A DNA stretch of 64,000 nucleotides. Source: Hypericum androsaemum (taxonomy: Eukaryota > Streptophyta > Magnoliopsida > Malpighiales > Hypericaceae). Below, piece by piece: positions 11,633 through 22,240 of the stretch; position 1 is the first letter of the stretch; each line of letters begins with the position of its first letter. The notes beneath the pieces were generated by a model, which did no database searches, was not told where the DNA came from, and saw only the letters and a list, made by a program, of their open reading frames with translations. The stretch covers positions 7,683,906 to 7,747,905 of the forward strand of contig OZ023199.1 in the NCBI GenBank assembly GCA_963995505.1. The letters run 5' to 3'. The position numbers and the translations under genes were made by a program.

Positions 11633-14203
11633 CACACGGTTAAATTATAGATTATCGAAGAGATGATGGAGATTTTGTCTAAGATGTACGAGAAGTCGTT
11701 AGCCGTGAACAAGGTGCACATTACGAGGAGGTTGTTTAACCTCATGATGGTAGAGAATACGATGGTGGAAAAACATATCAACGAGTCCAGCACAATAATT
11801 TCCTAGTGGAGTTCGGTTGAGATTGATTTTCATGATGAAGTACTAGCCCTAGTTTTGCTGTCGTATGTACCTGCGAGTTGGAACAAAACCTATACAGCTG
11901 TCAGTGCTTCAGCAGAGAAGGTGAAGCTTAAGTTTGACAAGGTTAGAGATTTGATCACAGGCGAAGAGATTCACATGAGAGAATAAAGAGTAGCCTCAGA
12001 TTTATCTTTGAGAACATATAATATAGGCAGGTCGGTGTCAAAGTTGAAATTTAATCAGAGCAGATCATAGTCCAAATCGAGGAATGCACCGAAGAAGAAC
12101 AAAAGCTCAGTTAAGTGCTAGAATTGTGATCAGTATGGTCACTTTAGGAATCAGTGCATGGCACCACAGAAGGAGGACAAGTCAACTAATGCAACCGTGG
12201 ATGAGATTCCAGATGCATTGGTCCTGAGTGTCAGTAGTCTATTAGAGTCGTTGGTGTTGAATTTAGGAGCATCGTCATATTCATGTAGCAATATAAAGAC
12301 TATGGATTAGTATATCCCAAGTTATTTTGGAAATATTTATTTTGTTGATGATGAGACTTTGCAGGTTGTATGGAAGGATAATGTTCGAAACAATACTCCA
12401 AAAGGATTTATGTTACGGTTGAAAAGGATAAGGCATATTCCAGGATTGAGGATGAATTTACTTTCTATACGACAGCTGGATGATGAGGGTTGTCATGACC
12501 TTTGTTTGTAGATCATGGAAAATCAGTATTAGAGCTAGGGTGGTGACTCGAGGATTGAAAAAGGATATATTGTACATGACAAAGAATATCTATGATAGCA
12601 TTGACCTTGCAGGTGAAACGTGTGATGCAGATCTATGACATAGTCGACTTGGCCACATGAGTGAGAAGGGGATGAAGGTGTTGTGTTTGAAAAGAAAGCT
12701 ACCAGGCCTCAAGATAGTTGTCATCGATCTATATGAGGAGTGTGTTTTTGGAAATCAGAAAAGAGTAAACTTTTTGAGAGGTGGCAAATCTCTGAAGGAG
12801 CAGAAGCATAAGTTGGTCCACAGTGGTTTGTGGGAGCTGCTGCAGTGACATCGTTGGGTGGTGCATCGTATTACATGATCATTGTTGATGACTCCACAAG
12901 AAAGGTATTGGTTTACTTTCTAAAAAATAAGTTTGATTCCTTTGACGCATTCAAAAAGTTGAGAGCTCTAGCTGAGAATGAGATAGGTCTTAAAGTAGAG
13001 TGCTTAAGCTATGATAATGGCAGAGAGTACGAGCTCAGGGAGTTTAAAGACTATTGTGCAGCAAATGATATTCGCATGGAGAAGACAATGAGTGGAGCCC
13101 CCAGCAGAACTGCATCACAGAGCATATGAATAGAATGCTGAATAAGTGAGCCAGGTGCATTAGATACTAGAGAAGGTTTGGAGTGGTAAGGAGTTTGATC
13201 TCTCTTATCTTTGAGTATTTAGCTATGTTTTATATGTTCATGTTGATACTGCTGAGAGAAGCATGTTAAATGCTAAGTCTATAAAGTGCACTTTTATTGG
13301 GTACGTTGGTAATAATTTTAGATTCAGATTTTGGGATGAGAAGAATCACAAAGTCATTCGGAGCGAGATTTCATATTCAATGAGCAGGTGTTGTATAAGG
13401 ATATGTTACGTGCATCGGATTTCATATTCAATCGCGAGTTCATGTACTCAGGTTGTCGAGTTGGGTATCTTAAACTGAGGTAGGAGCAAGAAAATACATA
13501 ATTACCGGGAGGTCGAGGAGGCGGATCCAAGTTCTCTACCGCCAGTGGTTCCGTAGAGGACATCTATCAGATAGCGTGGTTTACAAGATAGGTTCTCACC
13601 CACTAAAGACTATCTCCCATTGATAGATAGAGGTGAGCCAGAAGATTATGCATAGGCATAACGTAGTGAGCATCTACACAAGAGGATACTTGTAGTGGAT
13701 GATGAGATGGAGTCATTGAGTACCAACGAGACTTGGGAACTAGCCAAGCTCTATAGAGGCAAAAAGATATTGCATAATAAGGGGATTCACAAAGTTAAAC
13801 AGGTGGCATATAGGGACATGAGTTGCAAGAAGAGAGCTCAAATGAAAAGACTCTAGATGCTTAATGTAATGGCTTTTTATTTTATGACATGGGGCGTACA
13901 AGGCAAAAGATAGCAGATGCGGTGAGAGTAGAGAGAAGATTTATGAGAAGTCTAAAAAAGGAACAGTTGATGACAATAAAATGGTTCTCTAGGCACTTTA
14001 CAGGTACTACAAAAAAAGGTCTTAAGTTTTGAAGGCAGAGAAGTTGAGTTGGTAGGATATGTTGATGCAGATTTGGCATCAAATGACCTTGACAAGAGAA
14101 ATAGTACAATCGTGTATGTGGTTACTTTAGATAGTACAAAAATTGGGATTCAATATTGTAGAAGATTGTGGCTTTATCTACATTAGAAATTGGGAGAGCA
14201 GCT
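11633..14203 (+). pseudogene. copia gag-protease-integrase-RT/RNase H remains
   Basis: The plus-strand translation with several stops gives the rest of copia gag-pol. It contains: gag (ILSKMYEKS...VNKVH, then VPASWNKTY); a zinc knuckle near 12109-12163 (C-stop-NC DQYGHFRNQC); a protease with NLGASSYS in place of DSGAS; a GAG-pre-integrase region (HMSEKGMKVL near 12655); an integrase core (12780-13130, YYMIIVDDSTRKV, SYDNGREYE) in which the first catalytic Asp is Gly (HSGLW); the integrase C-terminus (FIGYVGNNFRFRFWDE, 13290-13340); the start of RT (DEMESLSTNETWEL, about 13705); then a jump to RNase H (YVDADLASNDLDKRNS). Most of the RT catalytic core is deleted. It breaks off at element B. Confidence 0.8.
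14199..14203. other. Target-site duplication of element B, left copy
   Basis: CAGCT directly precedes the left LTR and recurs at 21580-21584 directly after the right LTR, as expected for a 5-bp duplication made by a retrotransposon integrase. Confidence 0.95.
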
Positions 14204-15784
14204 TGATGTACGCAAAATTGATAAGCAATTAAACGCACAATCAAATAGTATAGTGAGTAAGTAGGGTTTCGAACTGAGGATTGAACACAAAATCAATGCA
14301 AATAATTATGTGAGGCTAGGAAATTAAAAGATTGTAAAGATTGTAAAGTAAATAAAACTAGATCGAAAATGCAAATAAAAGACGAGTTATAAATCAATGG
14401 AGATAAACTGGCACGATACCCTTATGGACTACCCATCTATGTCGAGACTATGGTTTTTGTGAAGTTCTAACTAGTACCCGGAGTGTTCTAATGCATCTCC
14501 CTAACGCTTCCGCTCATTAGGGTGACAAAACTAAGCTAGAGTAGTTCATGATTACTAATCAATGCTTCCGCTCATTAATTAGACCAAGAACTAAACTAAA
14601 CTCAATTATGAAGTTAACTCCTAGCGGGTTATCCCTTAGTATCAAGATTCCTCATTAATACCTTAAGATATGTCAATTGACTCTTCCGTTGATTCTAATG
14701 CCTTCCGGTCCATTATTATCAACTAAAATCATAATCTAAGTGATCAAGTTAGATTAAGCATTAAGATCATCAATTGACAACTACTACAAAAGATAATCAA
14801 ACCATAGCTAACATAGACGAGTAATCACATAATTAGGGCATCGTACTCACAAGAGAACTACTCGCTAAGCATGTTAACAAAGCACAATAGATTAACGAAG
14901 AACATGATAGCAATTAACATAAAGATAGAGATAGAGAAAGCTTAGTCGTGATGATCAAGCTTTGCCAATCCTCTCCCCGTGCTAACTGGAATCGCCCCTT
15001 TATTAAGCTCTAAAGGCTGTTCAAAATATTGCAGTAGTAATGTCCTCGTAGTCACCCCTAAGGCTTATATATAGCCACGAATCTAATACAAAATTAGGAA
15101 AACCTAGAAGAGGTTAATCTAAATTGGAAGTTTAACTAGCCAAATAATAATATAAATAATATACCTTAAGTCCTAAAGCCGAAACAGGAGGCTAAAAGTC
15201 GAATATTTCCTTTAGCGGATCCGAAATTATAACTAAATAAGAAGTCGGACTAAAGCTGCGTTGGGCGAACTAGCGATCGCTAGTTGAGTAGCGGCCGCCA
15301 GTTCGACCCCTTTGTAAATCTCTGTGCTACCCGACTAGCGATCGCTAATCAACTAGCGACGGGGAGCCCTTCCACTTTCACTGGCGGCCGCTAGTTGACT
15401 CCCCGTCGCTAGTTGGCCTGCACAGCTTCGTCGAATCTTTGTATGTTTCATTTTTGATCCTCTTCCGCTCCGAATTTGACTTCGACTATAAAAGACAAAA
15501 TGTAGATCTCTCGTCAAGCTTTCCAACGATATCTTATGCGTTATAATCGAACACTCGAGTAGAAAGTTATGACTCTTGCAATATGATCTCTCGAAATCAC
15601 CCCTCCAACGACCTTCATTGAGCTCCAATTCCCTACAAAATATGACGATGGGTAGAAATCTATTCCCGAACATAAATATACTAAAACAATAATAAGACTT
15701 GACATGACATGATGAATATAACTCAAAACATGACTAAACACGCACGAAACATATGACAAAATATGAGCGTTTACACACTCATCA
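14204..15784 (-). repeat. Element B left LTR (3' LTR)
   Basis: 1581 bp, nearly identical to 19999-21579 (offset 5795). It contains a TATATATAG segment near 15066-15074 and a GC-rich cluster of palindromes at 15268-15414. A reverse-strand GTGTGGGGGTG directly inside its inner end is the probable polypurine tract. Confidence 0.95.
15268..15414. repeat. GC-rich palindrome/stem-loop cluster in the element B LTR
   Basis: AACTAGCGATCGCTAGTT at 15268-15285 is a perfect 18-bp palindrome. AACTAGCGACGGGGAG at 15351-15366 pairs perfectly with CTCCCCGTCGCTAGTT at 15399-15414, forming a 16-bp stem. Two GCGGCCGC octamers lie between. The same structures recur in the right LTR at 21063-21080 and 21146-21209. 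Confidence 0.9.
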
Positions 15785-17613
15785 CACCCCCACACTTATT
15801 TCCTTGCTTGTCCTCAAGTAAGGCGCATCAGACACACACCCAAACTTTCAAACTCTTATTAAAATACCACCCCACAACCAAGTAGTTCACTTACCTGAGC
15901 ACAATGAGTAAGAATGTGTAGACACCGCATCCTTGATGGTTTAACCCAGTTTTCGCACTTAGTAGATTACACTAGAAGGTTGACCACTCAGAGGTTCAGA
16001 AATTTAAGCTCACATATATGAGTAGTCAACTACCTATCACTCGCGTACACGTCCGGGATCTCAAAGTTTCATACGTCTCACTCAGTGGTGCCTCGATAAA
16101 TGTGGGGCTCATGATCAAGGGGACTTTTCATTGGGTTGTAATGGGGTTAGGGTGAGGTGAGGATAATATATGTGGGAGGTAGCTAAACCACCCGGCCGAG
16201 GAGCTCACAAAAATGTTCTAGCTCTCGTCTACTCTAAATACCTCACACTATATCTAATATGCACTCATCCCAAGATTACACCCAAATCCTATTGACCACT
16301 TAGCTCGAGCCGTGCCATTTATCCACTTTCTAACCACTTTCCAAACTTTCCACTTTCCCTCATTCAACGTTTGTTCCATTTCCAACTTTCACATTCCCTT
16401 TTCATCACTTTTTCACTTTTTTCTTCTTCTTTTTTTTTACTTTTCATTTTTTCTTTCTTTTTTTTCTTTTTTTTCCTTTTCAATTTTCACAACATTCCTC
16501 AATCACATTCATCATATTACACATCAAAAGCAACTGGTCTCGGCTTCTTTGTTGGCCTCATTTCTACCCATTACCCCATTGTTTATTCCCAAGCTATTCT
16601 ACCAAATGAACCCTTACAACAATACCCCAAAGATTAAGACCTAATGCATCCTCGGACCAAAGTGATCAAAGGTGGGTAAGATTGTGGATATAGGGCTTAC
16701 ATATTGGCTTACATATAATATTTCAAAGGAAAAGGCTTAAGCTCAACGTGTGTAAACAAGGGACATATAGGGTTTCAGCTCTAAGGCTCTAGGCTCAAAA
16801 TCAAAGATGGCCCCCGTCCTCTCATTTACACCCACACCACCAAAATGGTACCAAGTAATGGCATGAAACCCGATGACCAGAGCAATATAGGCACCTCATG
16901 CTATGCGGAGACGGTTGTCTCCTCCTTCGGCTCTAAAATCTCACAAGGTCACTCATCAATGCCGCTAGTATAATCTACCAAGTGCAACCACTAACCTAAA
17001 CAGCCAAGGGTGTTGTTCCTACACGTCCCTACTCATCTTACTCAGGCTTGATTCCTAACAAGGTATGGAATTTAACTTCTAACAAAAGTTCAAAATTCGA
17101 GGGGGGAGATTCATCATCTGCTTTTGACAATACTTCATTCACAAACACAAACAAACACAATCCTAAATTCAGATCTAGACTCAATCACATATGCCAAATC
17201 CAAATAAAACGCACGTTGACCCCCCCACACTTATTGAACACATTGTCCTCAATGTAGGGCCAAGACACCAACAATATCACAAAAATGAACAGGAACATCA
17301 CAAGGCACAAAACAGACACATAACATAGAGGAATAGAGGAAAGGACTGGTACCGCCCTGTCAATCATCGGTGGGAGGCGGCGGGGAAAGTTGGTGGGGTT
17401 TTGCTCTAACTGCCTGTTTGCGCAACAAAGCTTGTGTATGGACTGGCGAATGCTACTGCAGCTCGATTTGTCTCTGTGTTGAACCTCCTGCTAAGACCAT
17501 TAAAATACTGAATCAAAATAACAATACTGAAACAAATACAAAAATAAAGAAAACTTAAATACTAAACGTGCTAATTTAAAGTCGTTAGCTTGACTTTGTT
17601 ACTCCCTGTGGCA
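15785..17613 (-). other. Element B non-coding 3' region
   Basis: This 1.8-kb stretch sits between the protease stop and the 3' LTR, where pol would be expected in a complete element. No protein similarity is visible on either strand. It includes a T-rich tract (about 16400-16490). It aligns with the matching region of element A despite the two elements having different LTRs, which suggests either common descent or a preserved cis function. Confidence 0.75.
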
Positions 17614-18843
17614 CTATGGTGGATGGAGGCGCTTATCGGTTACGTGAAACTCTATTTCATCTGGACCTATGCGGAGAAGTAGCTTGCCCTTATGAACATC
17701 CACCATTGCATGACAAGTGTTGAGGAATGGACGTCCTAGAATCAATGGGTAACTTTCATTGGTAGCATAGTCCAACACCACAAAATCTACAGGTACGAGA
17801 GACTTGTCGACTTTAATTATCACATCCTCCACGATTCCATGTGGTTTCTTGACTGATTGATCAGCTAGTTGAAGGTACATCTCCTTTGGCTTGAGGCCTC
17901 CAAGTCCAAGTTTTCTAAAAATAGTAAGAGGCATGAGGTTAACATTGGCACCCAAATCACATAAGCAATGCAGAAATTGAATACCATCAATATTGCAGGG
18001 AATAGTAAAACTCCCTGGATCTTTTAGTTTTGGTGGTATGTCATTTTCTACCAAAGGGTTCATCTTGCCATCATTCTGCCTCTTCTTCCTCGCGATGATC
18101 TCCTTCAAAAACTCAGCATATTGTGGCCTTTTATCTAACATCTCCAAGAAAGAGACATGGCTTTGAATGTCTTCCATTGTCTCTATGAATTCAAGGGCCT
18201 TCTTATCGATCACTGCTGCTTTCTTGACTTGTTGAGGTGATGGTGGAGGAACATAAAAATCTTTTTGTGCACTGATATAGGCCGGTTGCTCCTTCTTCTC
18301 AGTAACTACCTCATCCTCTATGGCTGGCTTGATCGGTTCGGCATGCTCTTTTGGAGAGGACTTGTTCTCAGGTGGTGGCTTTCTCCATAGTCTTTGAGGG
18401 AATGGAGGTGGAGGGACATAAGGTGGTGGAGGAATATATGGTTCATCATCCTCGTCCACACTCCTCACTGTGATGGCCATCACCTGTCCTCGTGGGTTCG
18501 ACTCGGTGTTGCTGGGTAGAGCACCTATTTCCCTTTGAGTATTTGCTGCAGCCAAATTTCCGAGTTCGATCTCCATCTTCTTGAGTTGTGTGGCCTGCCC
18601 TTTCAGATATGTCTCAAACTCTTGTTGACGTGCCTCGCAACGATCCATCCGCTGAACAGTTATAGTTTGTTGTTGGATGGACTGCTGGACAACCCCTACC
18701 AATTGATCGATCTTGTCACCCATTTCTTTGACTTGATCCGCTAAATATGGCTTCCTGAGTTCTTGCTGAGCACCAGTATTGTTTGCCTGCTGACCAAATC
18801 GGGAGAAGTTTGGATGAGCATTAGGTTGCCTTGAGTAGCCCAA
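17614..18843 (-). CDS. Element B gag C-terminal region and aspartic protease
   Basis: About 410 codons are open in the same frame as gag and separated from it by a single TAA at 18853-18855. The first codon after the stop region here is TTG (no ATG), so this is a continuation of gag-protease and not a separate gene. The N-terminal part is Gln-rich (residues 1-110); then comes a Pro-rich linker (PPPPYVPPPPFP). The protease follows, with CDLGANVNLMP at about residues 296-306 (catalytic Asp; the Asp-Leu-Gly form usual in Athila/Tat elements), LQLADQS, then LILGRPFL near 370. It would mature the gag polyprotein. The reading frame ends before any RT, as if pol had been deleted cleanly. Confidence 0.85.
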   Translation of the reverse strand: MGYSRQPNAHPNFSRFGQQANNTGAQQELRKPYLADQVKEMGDKIDQLVGVVQQSIQQQTITVQRMDRCEARQQEFETYLKGQATQLKKMEIELGNLAAANTQREIGALPSNTESNPRGQVMAITVRSVDEDDEPYIPPPPYVPPPPFPQRLWRKPPPENKSSPKEHAEPIKPAIEDEVVTEKKEQPAYISAQKDFYVPPPSPQQVKKAAVIDKKALEFIETMEDIQSHVSFLEMLDKRPQYAEFLKEIIARKKRQNDGKMNPLVENDIPPKLKDPGSFTIPCNIDGIQFLHCLCDLGANVNLMPLTIFRKLGLGGLKPKEMYLQLADQSVKKPHGIVEDVIIKVDKSLVPVDFVVLDYATNESYPLILGRPFLNTCHAMVDVHKGKLLLRIGPDEIEFHVTDKRLHPP

Positions 18844-18852
18844 ACCTGGTGG

Positions 18853-19884
18853 TTATCTATCAGCGATAGCCTGAGCCTCCACCAGCTGAGGACAGTAATC
18901 GGTATGATGTGATTCTTTGCAAATTTCACATGTATCTTGTACTGCAGCTGCCTTTTCCTTGGCCTTGGTCAATTCTTCAAGTCTTTTGGTAAGTGCCTCA
19001 ACTTTAGCTGCAAGCTTCATATTGGCATCCATTTCAAGTACCCCTCGAGTCGCTTCCCTACGGGGATGCTTGGTACGTTCCTTTGGCCACATACCATTAA
19101 CTTCAGCCATCTCTTCCATTAAGCGAGCAGCTTCATCAGCAGTCTTTCTCAGGAATACCCCTTGAGAGGAGGCATCAATATGATCACGGGATGGGCCATC
19201 TAACCCATTGTAAAAGATCTTCATGAGGTTCTCCTGAGTTATGCCATGTTGAGGGAAGGAACTTTGGAGATCAGTGAACCGCTCCCAAGCCTCATAAATG
19301 CTTTCCCCATCAGCTTGTATGAAAGTATTTATGTCCCGCAAGAGCTTGGCTGACTTGGCCATTGAAAAGAACTTCCGAAGAAAAGCGTGGGCCAAATCAT
19401 TCCAACTCCGAATCGTCTCTCCTTTTAACTTATTGTACCAAGCACGAGCTCGATCTCTCAAAGAAAAGTGAAAGAGGCGCAGCTTCAAGACATCATCATC
19501 GATATTTTGGAATTTCATGATGTTGCAGATATCTTCAAATCGAGATAGATGGTCTTGAGGATCTTCGCTTGGCAAGCCGCCAAATTGGACGGAGTTTTGC
19601 AGTAGTCCGACAATCGCTGCTGGAATCTGGAAAGAGTGGGGACCTACAGGTGGTTGTTGTAGACCATTAGGGTTCCCATTCCATGTAGGAACAGATGATT
19701 CCAAAAGCGTCCTTCTTCGTGGAGCGTCCCCTACAGCTTGGAGCGTTCCGTCTTCCCGATTTTGTGCCATTGCTCTTGCTTGGTCCCTCTTTTCACGCCT
19801 AATTACCCTTTCGAGTACTCCGATGTCAACCTCAAGCACAGTGTTTGTGTCAAGGTCTAGTCCTTCACTCCGGGTTCTTGGCAT
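18853..19884 (-). CDS. Element B gag polyprotein, capsid and zinc knuckle
   Basis: A 343-residue ORF starts at an ATG 114 nt from the 5' LTR with MPRTRSEG, as in related gags. A Retrotrans_gag-type capsid domain lies at about residues 100-240 (LFHFSLRDRARAWYNKLKG, FLRKFFSMAKSAKLLRDI, SIYEAWERFTDL). A Lys/Glu-rich coiled-coil-like stretch follows at about 270-310, then a zinc knuckle CEICKESHHTDYC of the CX2CX3HX4C form common in this lineage. The protein would form virus-like particles and bind element RNA. The ORF ends at an in-frame TAA shortly after the knuckle; the next 400 codons are open. It may be a recent mutation or a read-through signal. Confidence 0.9.
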   Translation of the reverse strand: MPRTRSEGLDLDTNTVLEVDIGVLERVIRREKRDQARAMAQNREDGTLQAVGDAPRRRTLLESSVPTWNGNPNGLQQPPVGPHSFQIPAAIVGLLQNSVQFGGLPSEDPQDHLSRFEDICNIMKFQNIDDDVLKLRLFHFSLRDRARAWYNKLKGETIRSWNDLAHAFLRKFFSMAKSAKLLRDINTFIQADGESIYEAWERFTDLQSSFPQHGITQENLMKIFYNGLDGPSRDHIDASSQGVFLRKTADEAARLMEEMAEVNGMWPKERTKHPRREATRGVLEMDANMKLAAKVEALTKRLEELTKAKEKAAAVQDTCEICKESHHTDYCPQLVEAQAIADR

Positions 19885-19980
19885 GCACTAGAGAATCCTG
19901 AAAAAGAAATCACACGAAATCAGCAAGTTTGCCACACAAAACTAATTGCTATTAAGTTTATGTCCTAAAATCTCAGTTCC

Positions 19981-19995
19981 GTGTCGACGGCGCCA
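19981..19995 (-). other. Primer-binding site of element B
   Basis: The reverse strand reads TGGCGCCGTCGACAC three bases inside the 5' LTR. The first nine bases match the tRNA-Asp site of Athila elements (TGGCGCCGTTGCC...), then diverge. The position and the match set the orientation of the element. Confidence 0.7.
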
Positions 19996-19998
19996 ATT

Positions 19999-21579
19999 TG
20001 ATGTACGCAAAATTGATAAGCAATTAAACGCACAATCAAATAGTATAGTGAGTAAGTAGGGTTTCGAACTGAGGGTTGAACACAAAATCAATGCAAATAA
20101 TTATGTGAGGCTAGGAAATTAAAAGATTGTAAAGATTGTAAAGTAAATAAAACTAGATCGAAAATGCAAATAAAAGACGAGTTATAAATCAATGGAGATA
20201 AACGGGCACGATACCCTTATGGACTACCCATCTATATCGAGACTATGGTTTTTGTGAAGTTCTAACTAGTACCCGGAGTGTTCTAATGCATCTCCCTAAC
20301 GCTTCCGCTCATTAGGGTGACAAAACTAAGCTAGAGTAGTTCATGATTACTAATCAACGCTTCCGCTCATTAATTAGACCAAGAACTAAACTAAACTCAA
20401 TTATGAAGTTAATTCCTAGCGGGTTATCCCTTAGTATCAAGATTCCTCATTAATACCTTAAGATATGTCAATTGACTCTTCCGTTGATTCTAATGCCTTC
20501 CGGTCCATTATTATCAACTAAAATCATAATCTAAGTGATCAAGTTAGATTAAGCATTAAGATCATCAATTAACAACTACTACGAAAGATAATCAAACCAT
20601 AGCTAACATAGACGAGTAATCACATAATTAGGGCATCGTACTCACAAGAGAACTACTCGCTAAGCATGTTAACAAAGCACAATAGATTAACGAAGAACAT
20701 GATAGCAATTAATATAAAGATAGAGATAGAGAAAGCTTAGTCGTGATGATCAAGCTTTGCCAATCCTCTCCCCGTGCTAACTGGAATCGCCCCTTTATTA
20801 AGCTCTAAAGGCTGTTCAAAATATTGCAGTAGTAATGTCCTCGTAGTCACCCCTAAGGCTTATATATAGCCACGAATCTAATACAAAATTAGGAAAACCT
20901 AGAAGAGGTTAATCTAAATTGGAAGTTTAACTAGCCAAATAATAATATAAATAATATACCTTAAGTCCTAAAGCCGAAACAGGAGGCTAAAAGTCGAATA
21001 TTTCCTTTAGCGGATCCGAAATTATAACTAAATAAGAAGTCGGACTAAAGCTGCGTTGGGCGAACTAGCGATCGCTAGTTGAGTAGCGGCCGCCAGTTCG
21101 ACCCCTTTGTAAATCTCTGTGCTACCCGACTAGCGATCGCTAATCAACTAGCGACGGGGAGCCCTTCCACTTTCACTGGCGGCCGCTAGTTGACTCCCCG
21201 TCGCTAGTTGGCCTGCACAGCTTCGTCAAATCTTTGTATTTTTCATTTTTGATCCTCTTCCGCTCCGAATTTGACTTCGACTATAAAAGACAAAATGTAG
21301 ATCTCTCTTCAAGCTTTCGAACGATATCTTATGCGTTATAATCGAACACTCGAGTAGAAAGTTATGACTCTTGCAATATGATCTCTCGAAATCACCCCTC
21401 CAACGACCTTCATTGAGCTCCAATTCCCTACAAAATATGACGATGGGTAGAAATCTATTCCCGAACATAAATATACTAAAACAATAATAAGACTTGACAT
21501 GACATGATGAATATAACTCAAAACATGACTAAACACGCACGAAACATATGACAAAATATGAGCGTTTACACACTCATCA
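19999..21579 (-). repeat. Element B right LTR (5' LTR)
   Basis: 1581 bp, starting TGATGTACGC and ending CACTCATCA, followed by CAGCT. It differs from the left LTR at 12 positions by my count and shares all structures, including the palindrome cluster at 21063-21209. Confidence 0.95.
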
Positions 21580-21745
21580 CAGCTGTGACAAAAGGGAGCA
21601 AAGAGAACTTGCAGCTTGTGAAGATATGTTGCCTATGCATAGCTTCAGTTGGTCTAGTGAACTGAGAAGGAAGTCTGGCACTATCGCAAAGAGTTGGGTT
21701 ACTAATGCGAGATGATTGCATTTGAGGTCAGTCTCTGGTGCGAGG
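21580..21745 (+). pseudogene. copia RNase H C-terminal remnant and polypurine region
   Basis: Directly after the CAGCT copy the plus strand reads VTKGSKENLQ. This continues ALSTLEIGRAA from left of element B and corresponds to the ALSTTEAEY...EA.KE region of copia RNase H. It ends in a purine-rich GGTGCGAGG before the 3' LTR. Confidence 0.7.
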
Positions 21746-22240
21746 TGATTGGGTTATGGAGCCTGATGGTACTTATAAGAGGCGTTGATGATCGAGTAAA
21801 GATCACACAACAATATTGGCATGTGCCAACTCACCTAGCACGTGCAAGATGAGTTTTGTAGAGTACCTAGCGGTAGCCAGGAGAGTGGCGCATAGTTAGG
21901 GGGGGGGGGGGAAGGGGCAACAAAAAGTTTAGGAGTTGATGGTCCAGCGACTGCTAGCCCCGTCCGGCCCAGCCTTAAATTTTTTCCTGTTTTATTCATT
22001 TTAGGTTTGTCCAACCAGATTAGGGTTGGTCTTACTATATATACCCACATGTACCTCTAAAATCAAAATCTCAGTACGAGAGAAAATGTGCAAACGTAGT
22101 TAGCGAGCATAAATCCTAGCAAGAGAATGTATTCGTAGTAGCGAAGAACGCATAGTAGTTACAGTTAGCACTTGTATTCGTAGTAGTGCAGTTGAAGCGG
22201 TGTCGTAAAAAAGAAAAGAAAATCAAATTGAGAAATTCTA
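21746..22240 (+). repeat. 3' LTR of the copia element
   Basis: It begins TGATTGGGTTATGGAGCCTG and matches the 5' LTR at 3109-3523. It contains a TATATATA segment near 22035-22042 and a run of 13 G at 21899-21911 where the 5' LTR has only a short G run. The end is approximate. Confidence 0.65.

Larger units (their letters stand above)
14204..21579 (-). mobile_element. Element B: young non-autonomous Athila/Tat-like element with gag and protease only
   Basis: The element is 7376 bp long. LTRs of exactly 1581 bp (14204-15784 and 19999-21579) start TGATG and end CATCA and are flanked by perfect CAGCT duplications. By eye I count 12 substitutions and no indels between the LTRs (about 0.8%), so it inserted recently. 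Element order on the minus strand: 5' LTR (right), primer site, gag, protease, 1.8-kb non-coding region, G-rich tract, 3' LTR (left). No RT, RNase H, integrase or envelope-like reading frame is present. It would therefore depend on a relative for pol, like the TR-GAG type described in plants. It is inserted in the RNase H region of the copia element. Confidence 0.92.
3109..22240 (+). mobile_element. Old Ty1-copia LTR retrotransposon, split by two nested elements
   Basis: Two related leader/LTR segments (3109-3523 and 21746-22240) flank plus-strand copia gag-pol remains found in three pieces: 3530-3733, 11633-14203 and 21580-21745. The order gag, protease, integrase, RT/RNase H is that of Ty1-copia. 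The gag start (VEKFDG, FWKMQIDDHLYGNDLH) and integrase resemble Tork/SIRE-type copias. Many stops, frameshifts and a large RT deletion make it inactive. Removing element A (3734-11632) and element B (14204-21579 plus one CAGCT) brings the three coding pieces together in order, which shows that the copia is the oldest layer. No clear target duplication was found. Confidence 0.8.

Noticed and set aside
6093..16644. Phe/Leu-rich frames at 6093-6308 and 16312-16644 resembling membrane proteins
   Set aside because: They are translations of a T-rich tract in the non-coding 3' region of elements A and B; the hydrophobic look comes from TTT/TTC codons.
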